From an uncultured Eubacteriales bacterium (GTDB lineage Bacteria; Bacillota; Clostridia; Christensenellales; Aristaeellaceae), in contig USDD01000012.1 in NCBI GenBank assembly GCA_900553265.1, positions 1-38,808 of the forward strand: 38,808 nucleotides of DNA, given 5' to 3'. Positions 15,682-23,675 of the stretch are shown piece by piece. The notes under the pieces are model-generated. The model made no database searches. It was given only the letters and a program-made list of their open reading frames with translations, and was not told where the DNA came from. The translations under genes and the position numbers were made by a program. How positions within the stretch are numbered: the first letter of the stretch is position 1; every line of letters starts with the position of its first letter.

Positions 15682-15716
15682 GTGATAACAGTTTATCACT
15701 TTAACTCAGTAATACA
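15682..15716 (-). promoter_or_regulatory. Promoter and inverted repeat of the amino-acid importer operon
   Basis: On the minus strand TTGTAT is followed after 16 bases by TAAACT. The -10 lies within the palindrome GTGATAA (15682-15688)/TTATCAC (15693-15699), a likely repressor site. Repressor unknown. Confidence 0.45.
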
Positions 15717-15814
15717 ATAGCATAAAATCGTCAATTCCATATGAATTTTGCGTAAAAGTGGATTCCGCAAGCGAATTTACCTTCGCACCCTTCAAATTCG
15801 CCTCCACTCTGTGC

Positions 15815-15820
15815 TATAAT
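15815..15820 (+). promoter_or_regulatory. -10 box of the MATE gene
   Basis: A perfect TATAAT, 44 bases before the MATE start. The -35 region (TTCAAA with an 18-base spacer) is weak. Confidence 0.5.
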
Positions 15821-15863
15821 GAACGGACCAGCGAATTGAACTGCGAAGGAAGGGATTGTTTTC

Positions 15864-17246
15864 ATGCACATTCGAAAGCGCAGCTATGAGATGGACATGA
15901 CGCAGGGTTCCATCCTGCCGAAGATGCTGCTGTTTGCGGTGCCGCTGATTCTGTCCAGCGTGCTGCAGCTGCTGTTCAACGCCGCAGACGTGATCGTCGT
16001 CGGCCAGTTCGACGGCGCGAACGCGCTGGCGGCGGTGGGCTCGACGGGCGCGCTGATCAACCTGATCGTCAACGTGTTCCTCGGCCTGTCCGTGGGCACC
16101 AACGTGGTGGTGGCGCGCTATTACGGCGCGGGCAAGGTCAGGGAAACCTCCGACACCATCCACACCTCCATCGCCGTCAGCCTCGTGGGCGGCGTGTTTC
16201 TGGCGATCTTCGGCTTCTTCCTGTCCAGGACCTTTCTGGAGTGGATGGGCTCGCCGGAGGAGGTTCTGCCGCTGGCCACCATTTACACGCAGATCTACTT
16301 CATCGGCATGCCGGTCAACGTGCTGTACAACTTCGGCTCGGCGGTGCTGCGCGCCATCGGCGATACCCGCCGCCCGCTGATCTATCTGGCCATCGCCGGC
16401 GTGGTAAACGTGATCCTGAACCTGTTCTTCGTCATCGTGCTGCACATGGGCGTGGCGGGCGTGGCGCTGGCCACCATCATCTCCCAGGGCATTTCCGCCG
16501 CGCTGGTGTTCATCTGCCTGCTGCGCTCCGAGGGCGTGATCCATGTGGACGTTCGCAAGCTGCGCATCTCCATGCCTCACCTCTGGGAAATCGCGCGCAT
16601 CGGCCTGCCCGCGGGCCTGCAGGGCGTGTTCTTCTCCATTTCCAACGTGCTGATTCAGTCCACGGTCAACAGCTTCGGCTCCGTCGCCATGGCGGGCAAC
16701 TCGGTCTCCGCGAACATCGAGGGCTTCATCTACGTCTCCATGAACGCCATGCATCAGACGGCGCTGACCTTCACCAGCCAGAACGTGGGCGCGCGCATGT
16801 ACGCCCGTCTGCGCAAAATCGCACTGACCAGCGTGCTCATCGTCACCGCCATCGGCCTGACGCTGGACACCGTCGCGCTCGTGCTGCGCGAGCCGCTGAT
16901 GCGCATTTACAGCGAAGAACCCGCCGTCATCGAGGCGGGCATGATGCGCCTGATGGTTTTTGCCACCACCTACTTTCTCTGCGGCATCATGGACACGCTG
17001 TGCGGCGTGCTGCGCGGGATGGGCGCGGCCATGCTGCCCACCATCGTGTCCCTCATCGGCTCGTGCGCGTTTCGAATCTTCTGGATCTACTGCGTCCTGC
17101 CCTTCGATCGCACGCTGACCATGCTCTATATCTCCTATCCCGTCTCGTGGATCCTCACATCGCTGATTCACCTGATCTGCTGCTTCCATATGCTGCGCAA
17201 ATTCCCGGTCAGCGAGGGCGCGGATGTGCCATCCCTGTCGGCCTAG
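15864..17246 (+). CDS. MATE family multidrug/sodium antiporter
   Basis: A 460-residue MATE transporter with about twelve membrane helices in two similar halves. Diagnostic stretches are AVPLILSSVLQLLFNAADVIVVGQF near residue 20, GLSVGTNVVVARYYGAG near 75 and QNVGARMYARLRKIALTS at about 310 in the second half. The order resembles the NorM/DinF-type proteins of Clostridia. Substrates cannot be predicted. GGAAGGGA precedes ATG 15864. It is monocistronic and ends in a strong terminator. Confidence 0.95.
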   Translation: MHIRKRSYEMDMTQGSILPKMLLFAVPLILSSVLQLLFNAADVIVVGQFDGANALAAVGSTGALINLIVNVFLGLSVGTNVVVARYYGAGKVRETSDTIHTSIAVSLVGGVFLAIFGFFLSRTFLEWMGSPEEVLPLATIYTQIYFIGMPVNVLYNFGSAVLRAIGDTRRPLIYLAIAGVVNVILNLFFVIVLHMGVAGVALATIISQGISAALVFICLLRSEGVIHVDVRKLRISMPHLWEIARIGLPAGLQGVFFSISNVLIQSTVNSFGSVAMAGNSVSANIEGFIYVSMNAMHQTALTFTSQNVGARMYARLRKIALTSVLIVTAIGLTLDTVALVLREPLMRIYSEEPAVIEAGMMRLMVFATTYFLCGIMDTLCGVLRGMGAAMLPTIVSLIGSCAFRIFWIYCVLPFDRTLTMLYISYPVSWILTSLIHLICCFHMLRKFPVSEGADVPSLSA

Positions 17247-17264
17247 AGCGCCGTTTCCTATTAA

Positions 17265-17297
17265 AAGTGTCTTCGCGTCTCGAAGGCGCTTTTTTTC
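17265..17297 (+). terminator. Intrinsic terminator of the MATE gene
   Basis: An 11-bp stem (17265-17275 with 17281-17291, two G-T pairs) around CGTCT, followed by a run of T. The rest of the gap to 17463 is A+T-rich with no gene that I can see. Confidence 0.85.
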
Positions 17298-17463
17298 GGT
17301 ATTTATTAATGTATTTTCGCAGGAATTCATGCCTGAGCGGCTCGTTTCGGCCGCGTTTCCTGCATTAAATTAACACCAATTTTCCAGTCCAATTCTCCGC
17401 GCCCTTTCATTTGTGCATCTTTCGCAATTCGTATTTCAGTTATTGCGATTTCCGATGACCGTA

Positions 17464-17492
17464 TTGACTTTTGGTTGATTTTGTGATATTGT
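17464..17492 (+). promoter_or_regulatory. Promoter of the carbohydrate-type importer operon
   Basis: TTGACT at 17464-17469 and TATTGT at 17487-17492, 17-base spacer. The leader to ATG 17557 is about 57 bases and holds AAGGAGG eight bases before the start. Confidence 0.7.
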
Positions 17493-17556
17493 ATTTCTCG
17501 AAGCGGAGGCGAGCCCGTCTCCGCCGTCCCGCATTTTTATTAAGGAGGATATTGGG

Positions 17557-19158
17557 ATGAAGAAATTTGTGGTTCGGTTCCTGAGCCTGGTCATGGCCGC
17601 ACTGATGGTGCTTGGCTGTGCCGCCTTCGCCGAGGAGGATTACTCCGGCAAGGTTACCATCAGCCTGTACTCCGGCAAGGGCGTCGAAGAGGCGTGGCGC
17701 GCGGTGGGCGATGCCTACACTGCCAAGCACCCCGGCGTTGAAGTTGTTGTCGACCTGAAGCCCCAGGACAGCTACGCGGACTGGGTCAAGGCCACCTTCC
17801 AGGGCTATGACAGCCAGCTCCCCGAGGCGGACATCGTGTACGGCAACCTGGCCGGCAGCGACCGCACCGACAAGGTCATCAACTTCTACGACTACGCTTT
17901 CGATGAGAGCGCCTACTCCGACGGCGACTGGACCGAGCAGATCGCGTTCGACATGCAGAGCATCGACATGGTGACCGGCATGTGGGACTGCGTGTCCATT
18001 TCCGGCGTTCAGGTTCTGTGGTTCTACAATGTCGACATCTTCAACGAGGTCGGCGTTGAGGCTCCCACCACCTGGAGCGAGTTCGTGGACGTCTGCGCGA
18101 AGCTGTCCGAGGCCGGCTATCAGCCTCTGGCCGTTGCGGGCGACTTCCAGTCCTTCTGGGCCGAGCAGATGGGCTGGCTGGCGCAGGCTTACGCCGATCA
18201 GACCACCCGTTCCCAGATCGAAATCATCCGCGCTCAGGAAGGCGACTACTGCTACGATCCCGACGTGGACGGCAAGTTCGTCTATGATCCCACCGATCCC
18301 CACAACGACGACACTCCCGCGAACGTCAACATCAACGCCGTTCGTTTCTGGAAGGCCTTCGTCGAGGACGGCACCATCCGCGCGGACAGCGACGGCATGA
18401 AGACCGTCTGGTCCAGCTTCGCTCAGATCTTCCCCACCTACGCCGGCGGTGAGAACTTCTTCGGCACCGACGCCAACGGCGCGAAGACCCTGTTCTATCA
18501 GGGCAAGGCCGCGATCTACCTCAGCGGCTCCTGGTTCTTCGGCGATTACCTGAACACCATGGCTTCCATCGATGCGGGCGAAGCGGTCACCATCGGCGAC
18601 GGCGACGCGGCGGTCGAGCTGGAAGGCCTGAAGAAGTTCGCGCTCGGCACCTTCGCGATGCCCAGCATGGAAGGCGAAGGCATCGAAGCCAAGGCCCGCA
18701 CCATCGAGGTTGCCACCGGCTTCCTGTCCGCCATCAAGAAGGACATCGACCACGACGAAATGGTCGTCGACTTCCTGAAGTTCTACACCTCCTCCGAAGG
18801 CTACTCCATCTTCCTCGAGGCTCTGATCGAAAACGGCGGCGTGCCGGATGGCCTGCCCCTGGTCAAGGGCGTTGAGCTGGAAGGCGAGCTGGCTGAGATG
18901 TTCGCCAACATCGAGTACATCGGCAACTGCCAGAAGGGCTTCTGCCAGGCTCTGGCCCGCGGCATCGGCGACAACCAGGAAGCTCTGCGCGCCTGGTACG
19001 GCTACTCCATGGATCTGCTCAACGGCAAGATCACCGTGGACGAGTGGGCCGAGCAGCATCAGGCCAACCAGCTGAAGTACGCTCCCGAGGTCATGGAATC
19101 CTCCAAGATCTCCATGAACGATCTGGCCAACCCCCAGAACGAGCCCTCCGGCAACTGA
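17557..19158 (+). CDS. ABC transporter extracellular substrate-binding protein, family 1 (sugar type)
   Basis: A 533-residue secreted binding protein of the SBP_bac_1 type. A signal peptide covers residues 1-25; C21 in MVLGC is a poor lipobox (Leu at -2), so anchoring as a lipoprotein is possible but uncertain, and cleavage after AFA is an alternative. The mature start KVTISLYSGKGVEEAW, then FYNVDIFNEVGVEAPTTWSEFVDVCAKL and IYLSGSWFFGDYL, are hallmarks of oligosaccharide-binding proteins. It is longer than typical MalE-like proteins (about 400-450). Codon use is strongly biased to few C-ending codons, suggesting high expression. First gene of the three-gene importer operon. Confidence 0.93.
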   Translation: MKKFVVRFLSLVMAALMVLGCAAFAEEDYSGKVTISLYSGKGVEEAWRAVGDAYTAKHPGVEVVVDLKPQDSYADWVKATFQGYDSQLPEADIVYGNLAGSDRTDKVINFYDYAFDESAYSDGDWTEQIAFDMQSIDMVTGMWDCVSISGVQVLWFYNVDIFNEVGVEAPTTWSEFVDVCAKLSEAGYQPLAVAGDFQSFWAEQMGWLAQAYADQTTRSQIEIIRAQEGDYCYDPDVDGKFVYDPTDPHNDDTPANVNINAVRFWKAFVEDGTIRADSDGMKTVWSSFAQIFPTYAGGENFFGTDANGAKTLFYQGKAAIYLSGSWFFGDYLNTMASIDAGEAVTIGDGDAAVELEGLKKFALGTFAMPSMEGEGIEAKARTIEVATGFLSAIKKDIDHDEMVVDFLKFYTSSEGYSIFLEALIENGGVPDGLPLVKGVELEGELAEMFANIEYIGNCQKGFCQALARGIGDNQEALRAWYGYSMDLLNGKITVDEWAEQHQANQLKYAPEVMESSKISMNDLANPQNEPSGN

Positions 19159-19223
19159 TTGATTCAGACAGAAGGCTTTAACCCTGCCGCTCAGGCGCGC
19201 AGACAGAGCTGACAGATGAATCC

Positions 19224-19262
19224 CGCGCGCTGCGAAAGCGGTTTCCCGCTTCGCAGCGCGCA
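19224..19262 (+). promoter_or_regulatory. Long hairpin between binding-protein and fusion-permease genes
   Basis: A 12-bp perfect stem of alternating GC sequence continues, after one bulged A, for four more pairs around a TTT loop. It spans 19224-19262, is not followed by a T-run, and ends 25 bases before the chosen GTG start of the permease. It probably stabilises the binding-protein message or reduces permease expression. Confidence 0.6.
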
Positions 19263-19287
19263 TTCGATGAACAAGGAGCTGACGACT

Positions 19288-21312
19288 GTGGCAAAAAGCA
19301 TCCAAAGGAGAGACGTTAAAGCGGGACGCGTCAATCGCGTCGCGCTGGTTCTGTCTATAATCCTCCTGATCGCGCTGATTGGCTCCATCTACGCCAATCG
19401 CTTCGCATCCGGTCAGACGGACATCTTCACCAAGGTAGGCTACGGCGCCTCCCTGCAGAACAGTGAGATTCTCGTCGACGACAATCTGGGCATCACTTTT
19501 CTGGGCACCTATCAGAACACCGTTCTCGCCTTCGACAGCAGCGAGAACCAAATTTGGCAGCATGAAATCAACGGCGCGATCAGCGCAATGGACTTTGACA
19601 CCGACAAGAATTGGCTGATCGTAGGCTCTCAGGATAGAAACATTTATGTTTATGAAGCCGCCACCGGCACGCTGGTGAACACGTATCCCGCTGACGGCAA
19701 GGTCTACGATATTGATTACGATCAGGCCTCCGGCCGGCTGCTCGTCTCCGCGGGCGTGAGCGCCAGCAAACACCTCATCAAGGTCATCGACCTGACCACC
19801 GGCGAGGAAGTGCTCCGCGAGTCGCTGAAGAACACGGCCCGCTCGGCGCGCTTCAGCCCCGACGGCAGCGCTATTTATTACGGCGACAACCGCGCCCGCA
19901 TCACCAAGCTGGATCTGACCGGCGAGACGCTGGCGCAGGAAAAGGCGCGCAGCGCCATCCGCGATCTGGCCGTGGTGAAGGAGACCGGCGAGGTCGTCGC
20001 GCTGGATGAAACCGGCACCCTCCTCAAGCTGGATTCCGACCTGAACAAGCTCTTCACCGTGGAAATCGTCGGCGAGGGCCGCTGCGTGGGCGTCACCGAC
20101 GACGGCCGCTGGATCGCCGCCGGCACCCGCGAGGGCGACACCCACATCCTCGACGCGGACGGCAGCATCCACTTCTCCAATCGTCAGGACGTTGAGGTCT
20201 CGCAGATCTACTTCGGTCAGAGCCACTGCTTCGTCGTGACCCTTTCCACCGATCTGTACGAGTTCTCCGCCCAGCGTCTGGACAACATCGGCAGGATGGC
20301 CAGCATGAAGTCCTGGAGCCTCTGGGCCATCATCGCCTCGGCAGTGCTGCTGACCGCGGCGCTCATCGTCACCTTCCCCGGCAGCCGCGATCTCGGCAGG
20401 CGCTTCTTCGTCTCCATGCATCGCAACCGCACGGCGTATCTGATGCTGCTGCCCTCCATCGCGCTGATCCTGATCTTCAACTACTACAATGTGTTCCAGG
20501 CGTTCTATTACGCCTTCACCGACTGGAGCCTGAACACGCGCACCATGCGCGAGGTCAACTTCGTCGGCCTGGACAACTTCCGCAAGATGATCACCGAGGG
20601 CTACTTCCTGCTGGGCGTGAAGAACCTCGTCATCATCATGCTGTGCAGCTTCGCCAAACTGCTGACCATCCCCGTGCTGCTGGCCGAGCTGGTGTTCGCC
20701 ATGCGCACGCTGACGGGCAAGAGCAGCAAGCGCCGCTACTGGTTCCGTCTGCTGCTGGTCATCCCGATGGTCGTTCCGGGCGTCGTCTCCACGCTGATGT
20801 GGAAGAATATCTACGACCCGAACATCGGCGCGCTGAACAGCATTCTGGGCGTCATCGGCAAGGGCGAATGGAAGCATTCGTGGCTGGGCGATCCCAGCAC
20901 CGCCCTGTGGGCCATCATCTTCATGGGCTTCCCCTGGGTCAACAGCTTCGCCTTCCTGGTGTTCTACGGCGGCCTGATCAACATCCCCGAGGATCTGTTC
21001 GAGGCGGCGAAGGTGGACGGCAGCAATCCCGTGTGGAACTTCTTCAACATCCATCTGCCGCTGATCTCGCCCCAGCTGAAGATGCTCATCATCACCACCT
21101 TCATCGGCGCGGTTCAGGATTACGGCGGAGTCCTGCTGCTGACCTCCGGCGGCCCGGGCTACACCACCTACGTTCCCGGCCTGGAGCTGTACTTCGCGGC
21201 CACCAAGTTCGGCCAGTACGGCTACGCCTGCGCAATGGGTCTGGTCATGTTCGTCGTCATCCTGATCGGATCGCTGCTGAACCTGCGCATTAAGACGCAG
21301 GATATGAACTAA
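19288..21312 (+). CDS. Fusion: extracytoplasmic 7-bladed beta-propeller with MalF-type ABC permease
   Basis: A 674-residue protein. Residues 1-16 are basic, 17-36 form a first membrane helix, and about 45-335 form a propeller with seven repeats of the type NTVLAFDSSENQIWQHEI, RNIYVYEAATGTLVNTY and TLLKLDSDLNKLFTVEI. Residues 342-362 form a second helix. From about 380 a complete MalF-like permease follows (LLPSIALILIFNYYNVFQAFYYAFTDW split over helix 3; ATPase-contact loop EAAKVDGSNPVWNFFNIHLPL at about 572-592). Positive charges predict an external propeller. GTG 19288 is chosen because AAGGAG lies nine bases upstream; earlier ATG codons at 19216 and 19267 overlap or abut the hairpin and lack a ribosome binding site. 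Partner permease follows; no ATPase gene is nearby. Confidence 0.9.
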   Translation: MAKSIQRRDVKAGRVNRVALVLSIILLIALIGSIYANRFASGQTDIFTKVGYGASLQNSEILVDDNLGITFLGTYQNTVLAFDSSENQIWQHEINGAISAMDFDTDKNWLIVGSQDRNIYVYEAATGTLVNTYPADGKVYDIDYDQASGRLLVSAGVSASKHLIKVIDLTTGEEVLRESLKNTARSARFSPDGSAIYYGDNRARITKLDLTGETLAQEKARSAIRDLAVVKETGEVVALDETGTLLKLDSDLNKLFTVEIVGEGRCVGVTDDGRWIAAGTREGDTHILDADGSIHFSNRQDVEVSQIYFGQSHCFVVTLSTDLYEFSAQRLDNIGRMASMKSWSLWAIIASAVLLTAALIVTFPGSRDLGRRFFVSMHRNRTAYLMLLPSIALILIFNYYNVFQAFYYAFTDWSLNTRTMREVNFVGLDNFRKMITEGYFLLGVKNLVIIMLCSFAKLLTIPVLLAELVFAMRTLTGKSSKRRYWFRLLLVIPMVVPGVVSTLMWKNIYDPNIGALNSILGVIGKGEWKHSWLGDPSTALWAIIFMGFPWVNSFAFLVFYGGLINIPEDLFEAAKVDGSNPVWNFFNIHLPLISPQLKMLIITTFIGAVQDYGGVLLLTSGGPGYTTYVPGLELYFAATKFGQYGYACAMGLVMFVVILIGSLLNLRIKTQDMN

Positions 21313-21329
21313 GAAGGGAGGACGAACGC

Positions 21330-22199
21330 ATGTCGAAAAAAGAACTCTCCGCAAACGCAATGAAGCGTCGCTGGAAGACGCGCACGATCTCGTTTCAGAC
21401 GCTGATCACCGTGATCGCCATCATCTTCGTGCTGCTCGCCTTCATTCCGATTTTCCTGATGCTGTTTCTGTCGCTGAAGAGCCCGTCGCAGTTCTACAGC
21501 AACCTCTGGGCCATCCCGAATCCGCCCCAGTGGAGCAACTACAACGCGGCGTACCTCCAGCTGTTTCAGAACATGGTCAATTCTGTCGTCACCGTCACGG
21601 TGGGCACGCTGCTGATCGTCGTTCTCTCGGCCATGTCCGGCTACGTGTTCGCGCGTCTGGACTTCCCGCTGAAGAACTTCCTGTTCATGATGATGCTCGC
21701 CCTGATGATGGTTCCCGGCGTTCTGACGCTGACCCCGTCCTTTAAGCTCATTCAGCGCCTGGGCCTGAAAAACACCTGGTGGGCGCTGTGGCTTCCCTGG
21801 GCCTCCGGCGGACAGATCATGGGCATGTACCTGTGCCGAACCTTCATCAGCGCACAGCCCGCCGCGCTGTTCGAGTCCGCTCGAATCGACGGCGCGCGTG
21901 AGTTCCAGGCGTTCTACAAGATCGCCGTGCCGCTGGCCAAGCCGATTCTCGCCACGCTGGTGGTCATGAACATGATCTCCCTCTACGGCGACTTCATCTG
22001 GCCGCTGCTGGTCATCGACTCCAACAGCAAGCAGGTCATCTCCGTGGCGGTGCAGACCTACTCCTCCTCCACGGGCACCACGGACTACGGCGCGATGATC
22101 GCAGGCTTCGTCATGGCCACGGTTCCGCTGCTGATTATGTTCACCTTCAGCTCCAGACTGTACATCGAAGGCATCACCTCCGGCGCAGTCAAGGCCTGA
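21330..22199 (+). CDS. ABC transporter permease, MalG type
   Basis: A 289-residue inner-membrane permease with six predicted helices. The typical YNAAYLQLFQNMVNSVVTV start of the transport domain, LMMVPGVLTLTPSFKLIQRLGL and the EAA loop ESARIDGAREFQAFYKIAVPLAKP (about residues 181-204) are complete. It pairs with the propeller-permease to form the channel. GGGAGG precedes ATG 21330, 17 bases after the upstream stop. Last gene of the operon. Confidence 0.95.
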   Translation: MSKKELSANAMKRRWKTRTISFQTLITVIAIIFVLLAFIPIFLMLFLSLKSPSQFYSNLWAIPNPPQWSNYNAAYLQLFQNMVNSVVTVTVGTLLIVVLSAMSGYVFARLDFPLKNFLFMMMLALMMVPGVLTLTPSFKLIQRLGLKNTWWALWLPWASGGQIMGMYLCRTFISAQPAALFESARIDGAREFQAFYKIAVPLAKPILATLVVMNMISLYGDFIWPLLVIDSNSKQVISVAVQTYSSSTGTTDYGAMIAGFVMATVPLLIMFTFSSRLYIEGITSGAVKA

Positions 22200-22212
22200 T
22201 CGACACAAACGC

Positions 22213-22244
22213 AAGCCGCCCGGGACAATCGTCCCGGGCGGCTT
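22213..22244. terminator. Strong bidirectional hairpin terminator
   Basis: A perfect 14-bp stem (22213-22226 with 22231-22244) around AATC, with only short T-runs on either side. It ends the importer operon on the plus strand and the candidate small RNA on the minus strand. Confidence 0.75.
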
Positions 22245-22396
22245 TATGTTGACTGAAATGCGCAGACAAGATGCTAGGGGGGGTGCTTTCTGCGCCCCAG
22301 TTGTGCTCTTAAAATGCGCCTTTATGCAAAAGCGAAGCTGGCCGCGTAGTCGCGGCGTACGCTTCCGGAAAACCATAGGCGTACCTTCCAGCTCCA
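22213..22396 (-). ncRNA. Candidate structured small RNA with a three-way junction
   Basis: The predicted transcript starts near 22395. P1 pairs 22395-22388 with 22341-22334 (8 bp, one G-U). Inside it P2 pairs 22384-22379 with 22362-22357, and P3 pairs 22355-22351 with 22346-22342, giving a compact three-way junction. A second domain (about 22310-22271) folds around GGGGCGC/GCaCCCC, and the RNA ends at the hairpin 22244-22213. No gene on this strand lies downstream within reach, so it is not a leader. I cannot match it to 6S, SRP, tmRNA, RNase P or a riboswitch class known to me. Confidence 0.45.
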
Positions 22397-22401
22397 TCCC
22401 A

Positions 22402-22430
22402 ACTATATCAGACATTTCAGATGACGTCAA
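22402..22430 (-). promoter_or_regulatory. Promoter of the candidate small RNA
   Basis: On the minus strand TTGACG (22430-22425) and TATAGT (22407-22402) are separated by exactly 17 bases. A start seven bases after the -10 falls at 22395, the first base of the P1 stem. Confidence 0.7.
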
Positions 22431-22619
22431 GTATTTTTCAATGCTCCCGTAGCCGATGCGCCCCATAAGCCTCTGCTGAACCTGTCGGAGGCGATATGCT
22501 CGAAACAAATAATACCTATCGAACGCCCGAGCTTCCCGATCTCCGTGCATCGCCTGAGAAAAGGGCGGTTTGCCTCCCCTCGCCTCCACATTGCCACACA
22601 TCTTCCTTGCCCCCACGCA

Positions 22620-22659
22620 AAAGGCCCGGCGGATTTCTTTCGAAATCCGCCGGGCCTTT
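22620..22659 (-). terminator. Terminator of the rpmH-jag cluster
   Basis: A perfect 18-bp stem (22620-22637 with 22642-22659), loop TTTC, nine bases after the jag stop codon. On the minus strand it ends in TTTT. The remaining gap between 22431 and 22619 shows nothing else I can identify. Confidence 0.88.
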
Positions 22660-22667
22660 CTTCAACC

Positions 22668-23645
22668 TCAGTCGGCCAGCGTGATAATCACGCGGCGATA
22701 GGGCTCTTCGCCCTCCGAATGGGTCGTGACCTCGGGATCGTTCTGGAGCGCGGAGTGCAGAATGCGGCGCTCGTAGGGATTCATGGGCTCCAGGGCGACG
22801 CGGCGGCCGCTCTTCTTGCAGCGCGCTGCCATGCGGACGGCCAGCTTGCGCAGCGCCTCTTCGCGCTTGGCGCGGTAGTTCTCCGTGTCCAGCGACACGC
22901 GGAGGTAATCCTCGCGACCGCGGTTCACGTTCAGGCTGGTCAGATACTGCAGCGCGTCGAGGGTCTCGCCGCGGCGGCCGATGAGAATGCTCATGTTCTC
23001 GCCGGACAGCACCATGCGCAGCTGCTCCTCGTTCTCGGAAGCCTCGATCTGGGCGGGCACGCCCATGCGCTCGGTCAGGCCGGACAGGAACGCGCGGGCG
23101 GCCTTGGCCTCCTCCGGCAGCTCCTCGTCGGACATGGCCACGAAGGGCTCGGCCTCCACGGTCACGGCGACGGTCTCGGTTTCCTCGGTCTCGGCGGCGT
23201 TCTCACTGCCCTCAGCGGCGCGGGAACGGCCCTTGCCGCCGCGGCTGCGGCGACGGCGCTTTTTCTCAGGCTTCGGCTCGCCGTCGTCGGCGGTCTCCGC
23301 CTCGGTCTCAGCCACCGGCTCGGAAGCGGCGGGCTCTTCCGCCTTCTTCTCAGGCTGCTTCTTGTCGGGCTGCTTCTTTTCCTCAGCCTTCTTTTCGGCC
23401 TTGGGCTTTTCCCGGCGCTTGCCGGAGTCCAGCGACAGCACGGGCATCTCGATGTCCAGAGACTTGTCGCTGCCCTTTTTCGTCAGGCGAACCTTGGCGG
23501 GCTTGCCGAACATGCCGAACAGTCCGGGGCTGCCCATTTCAAGGATTTGAGTATCCACATCGTCGAGTTCGCAGCCAAGCTCGGTCAGGCCGTTCTTGAT
23601 TGCGTCCTTGACGGTTTTTCCGGTTGCTTCAATGGATTTCAACAA
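22668..23645 (-). CDS. jag: Jag/KhpB RNA-binding protein with KH and R3H domains
   Basis: A 325-residue cytosolic RNA-binding protein. The N-terminal Jag-N domain (residues 1-52: KTVKDAIKNGLTELGC and SPGLFGMFGKPAKVR) is followed by a long low-complexity Lys/Glu/Ala/Pro linker (about 60-170). Then come a KH domain (MSILIGRRGETLDALQYL, about 222-240) and an R3H domain (LEPMNPYERRILHSALQN, about 278-296). In related bacteria KhpB acts with KhpA in RNA-based control of cell elongation and division. It follows yidC by 30 bases in the conserved origin-type order. The linker is longer than in B. subtilis Jag. Confidence 0.95.
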   Translation of the reverse strand: MLKSIEATGKTVKDAIKNGLTELGCELDDVDTQILEMGSPGLFGMFGKPAKVRLTKKGSDKSLDIEMPVLSLDSGKRREKPKAEKKAEEKKQPDKKQPEKKAEEPAASEPVAETEAETADDGEPKPEKKRRRRSRGGKGRSRAAEGSENAAETEETETVAVTVEAEPFVAMSDEELPEEAKAARAFLSGLTERMGVPAQIEASENEEQLRMVLSGENMSILIGRRGETLDALQYLTSLNVNRGREDYLRVSLDTENYRAKREEALRKLAVRMAARCKKSGRRVALEPMNPYERRILHSALQNDPEVTTHSEGEEPYRRVIITLAD

Positions 23646-23675
23646 GGCGGATTGCCTCCTTAAATTCGTCGAATG

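Noticed and set aside
17440..21360. A 1306-codon open frame on the minus strand
   Set aside because: It runs antisense to the binding protein and permease genes and arises from their biased third-position G/C codons. The protein is a featureless Gly/Val/Asp/His/Gln mix with no domain and no ribosome binding site.
22246..22452. A 68-residue reading frame on the plus strand after the importer operon
   Set aside because: No ribosome binding site, no promoter on this strand and no family resemblance; the region is better explained by the structured RNA on the minus strand.
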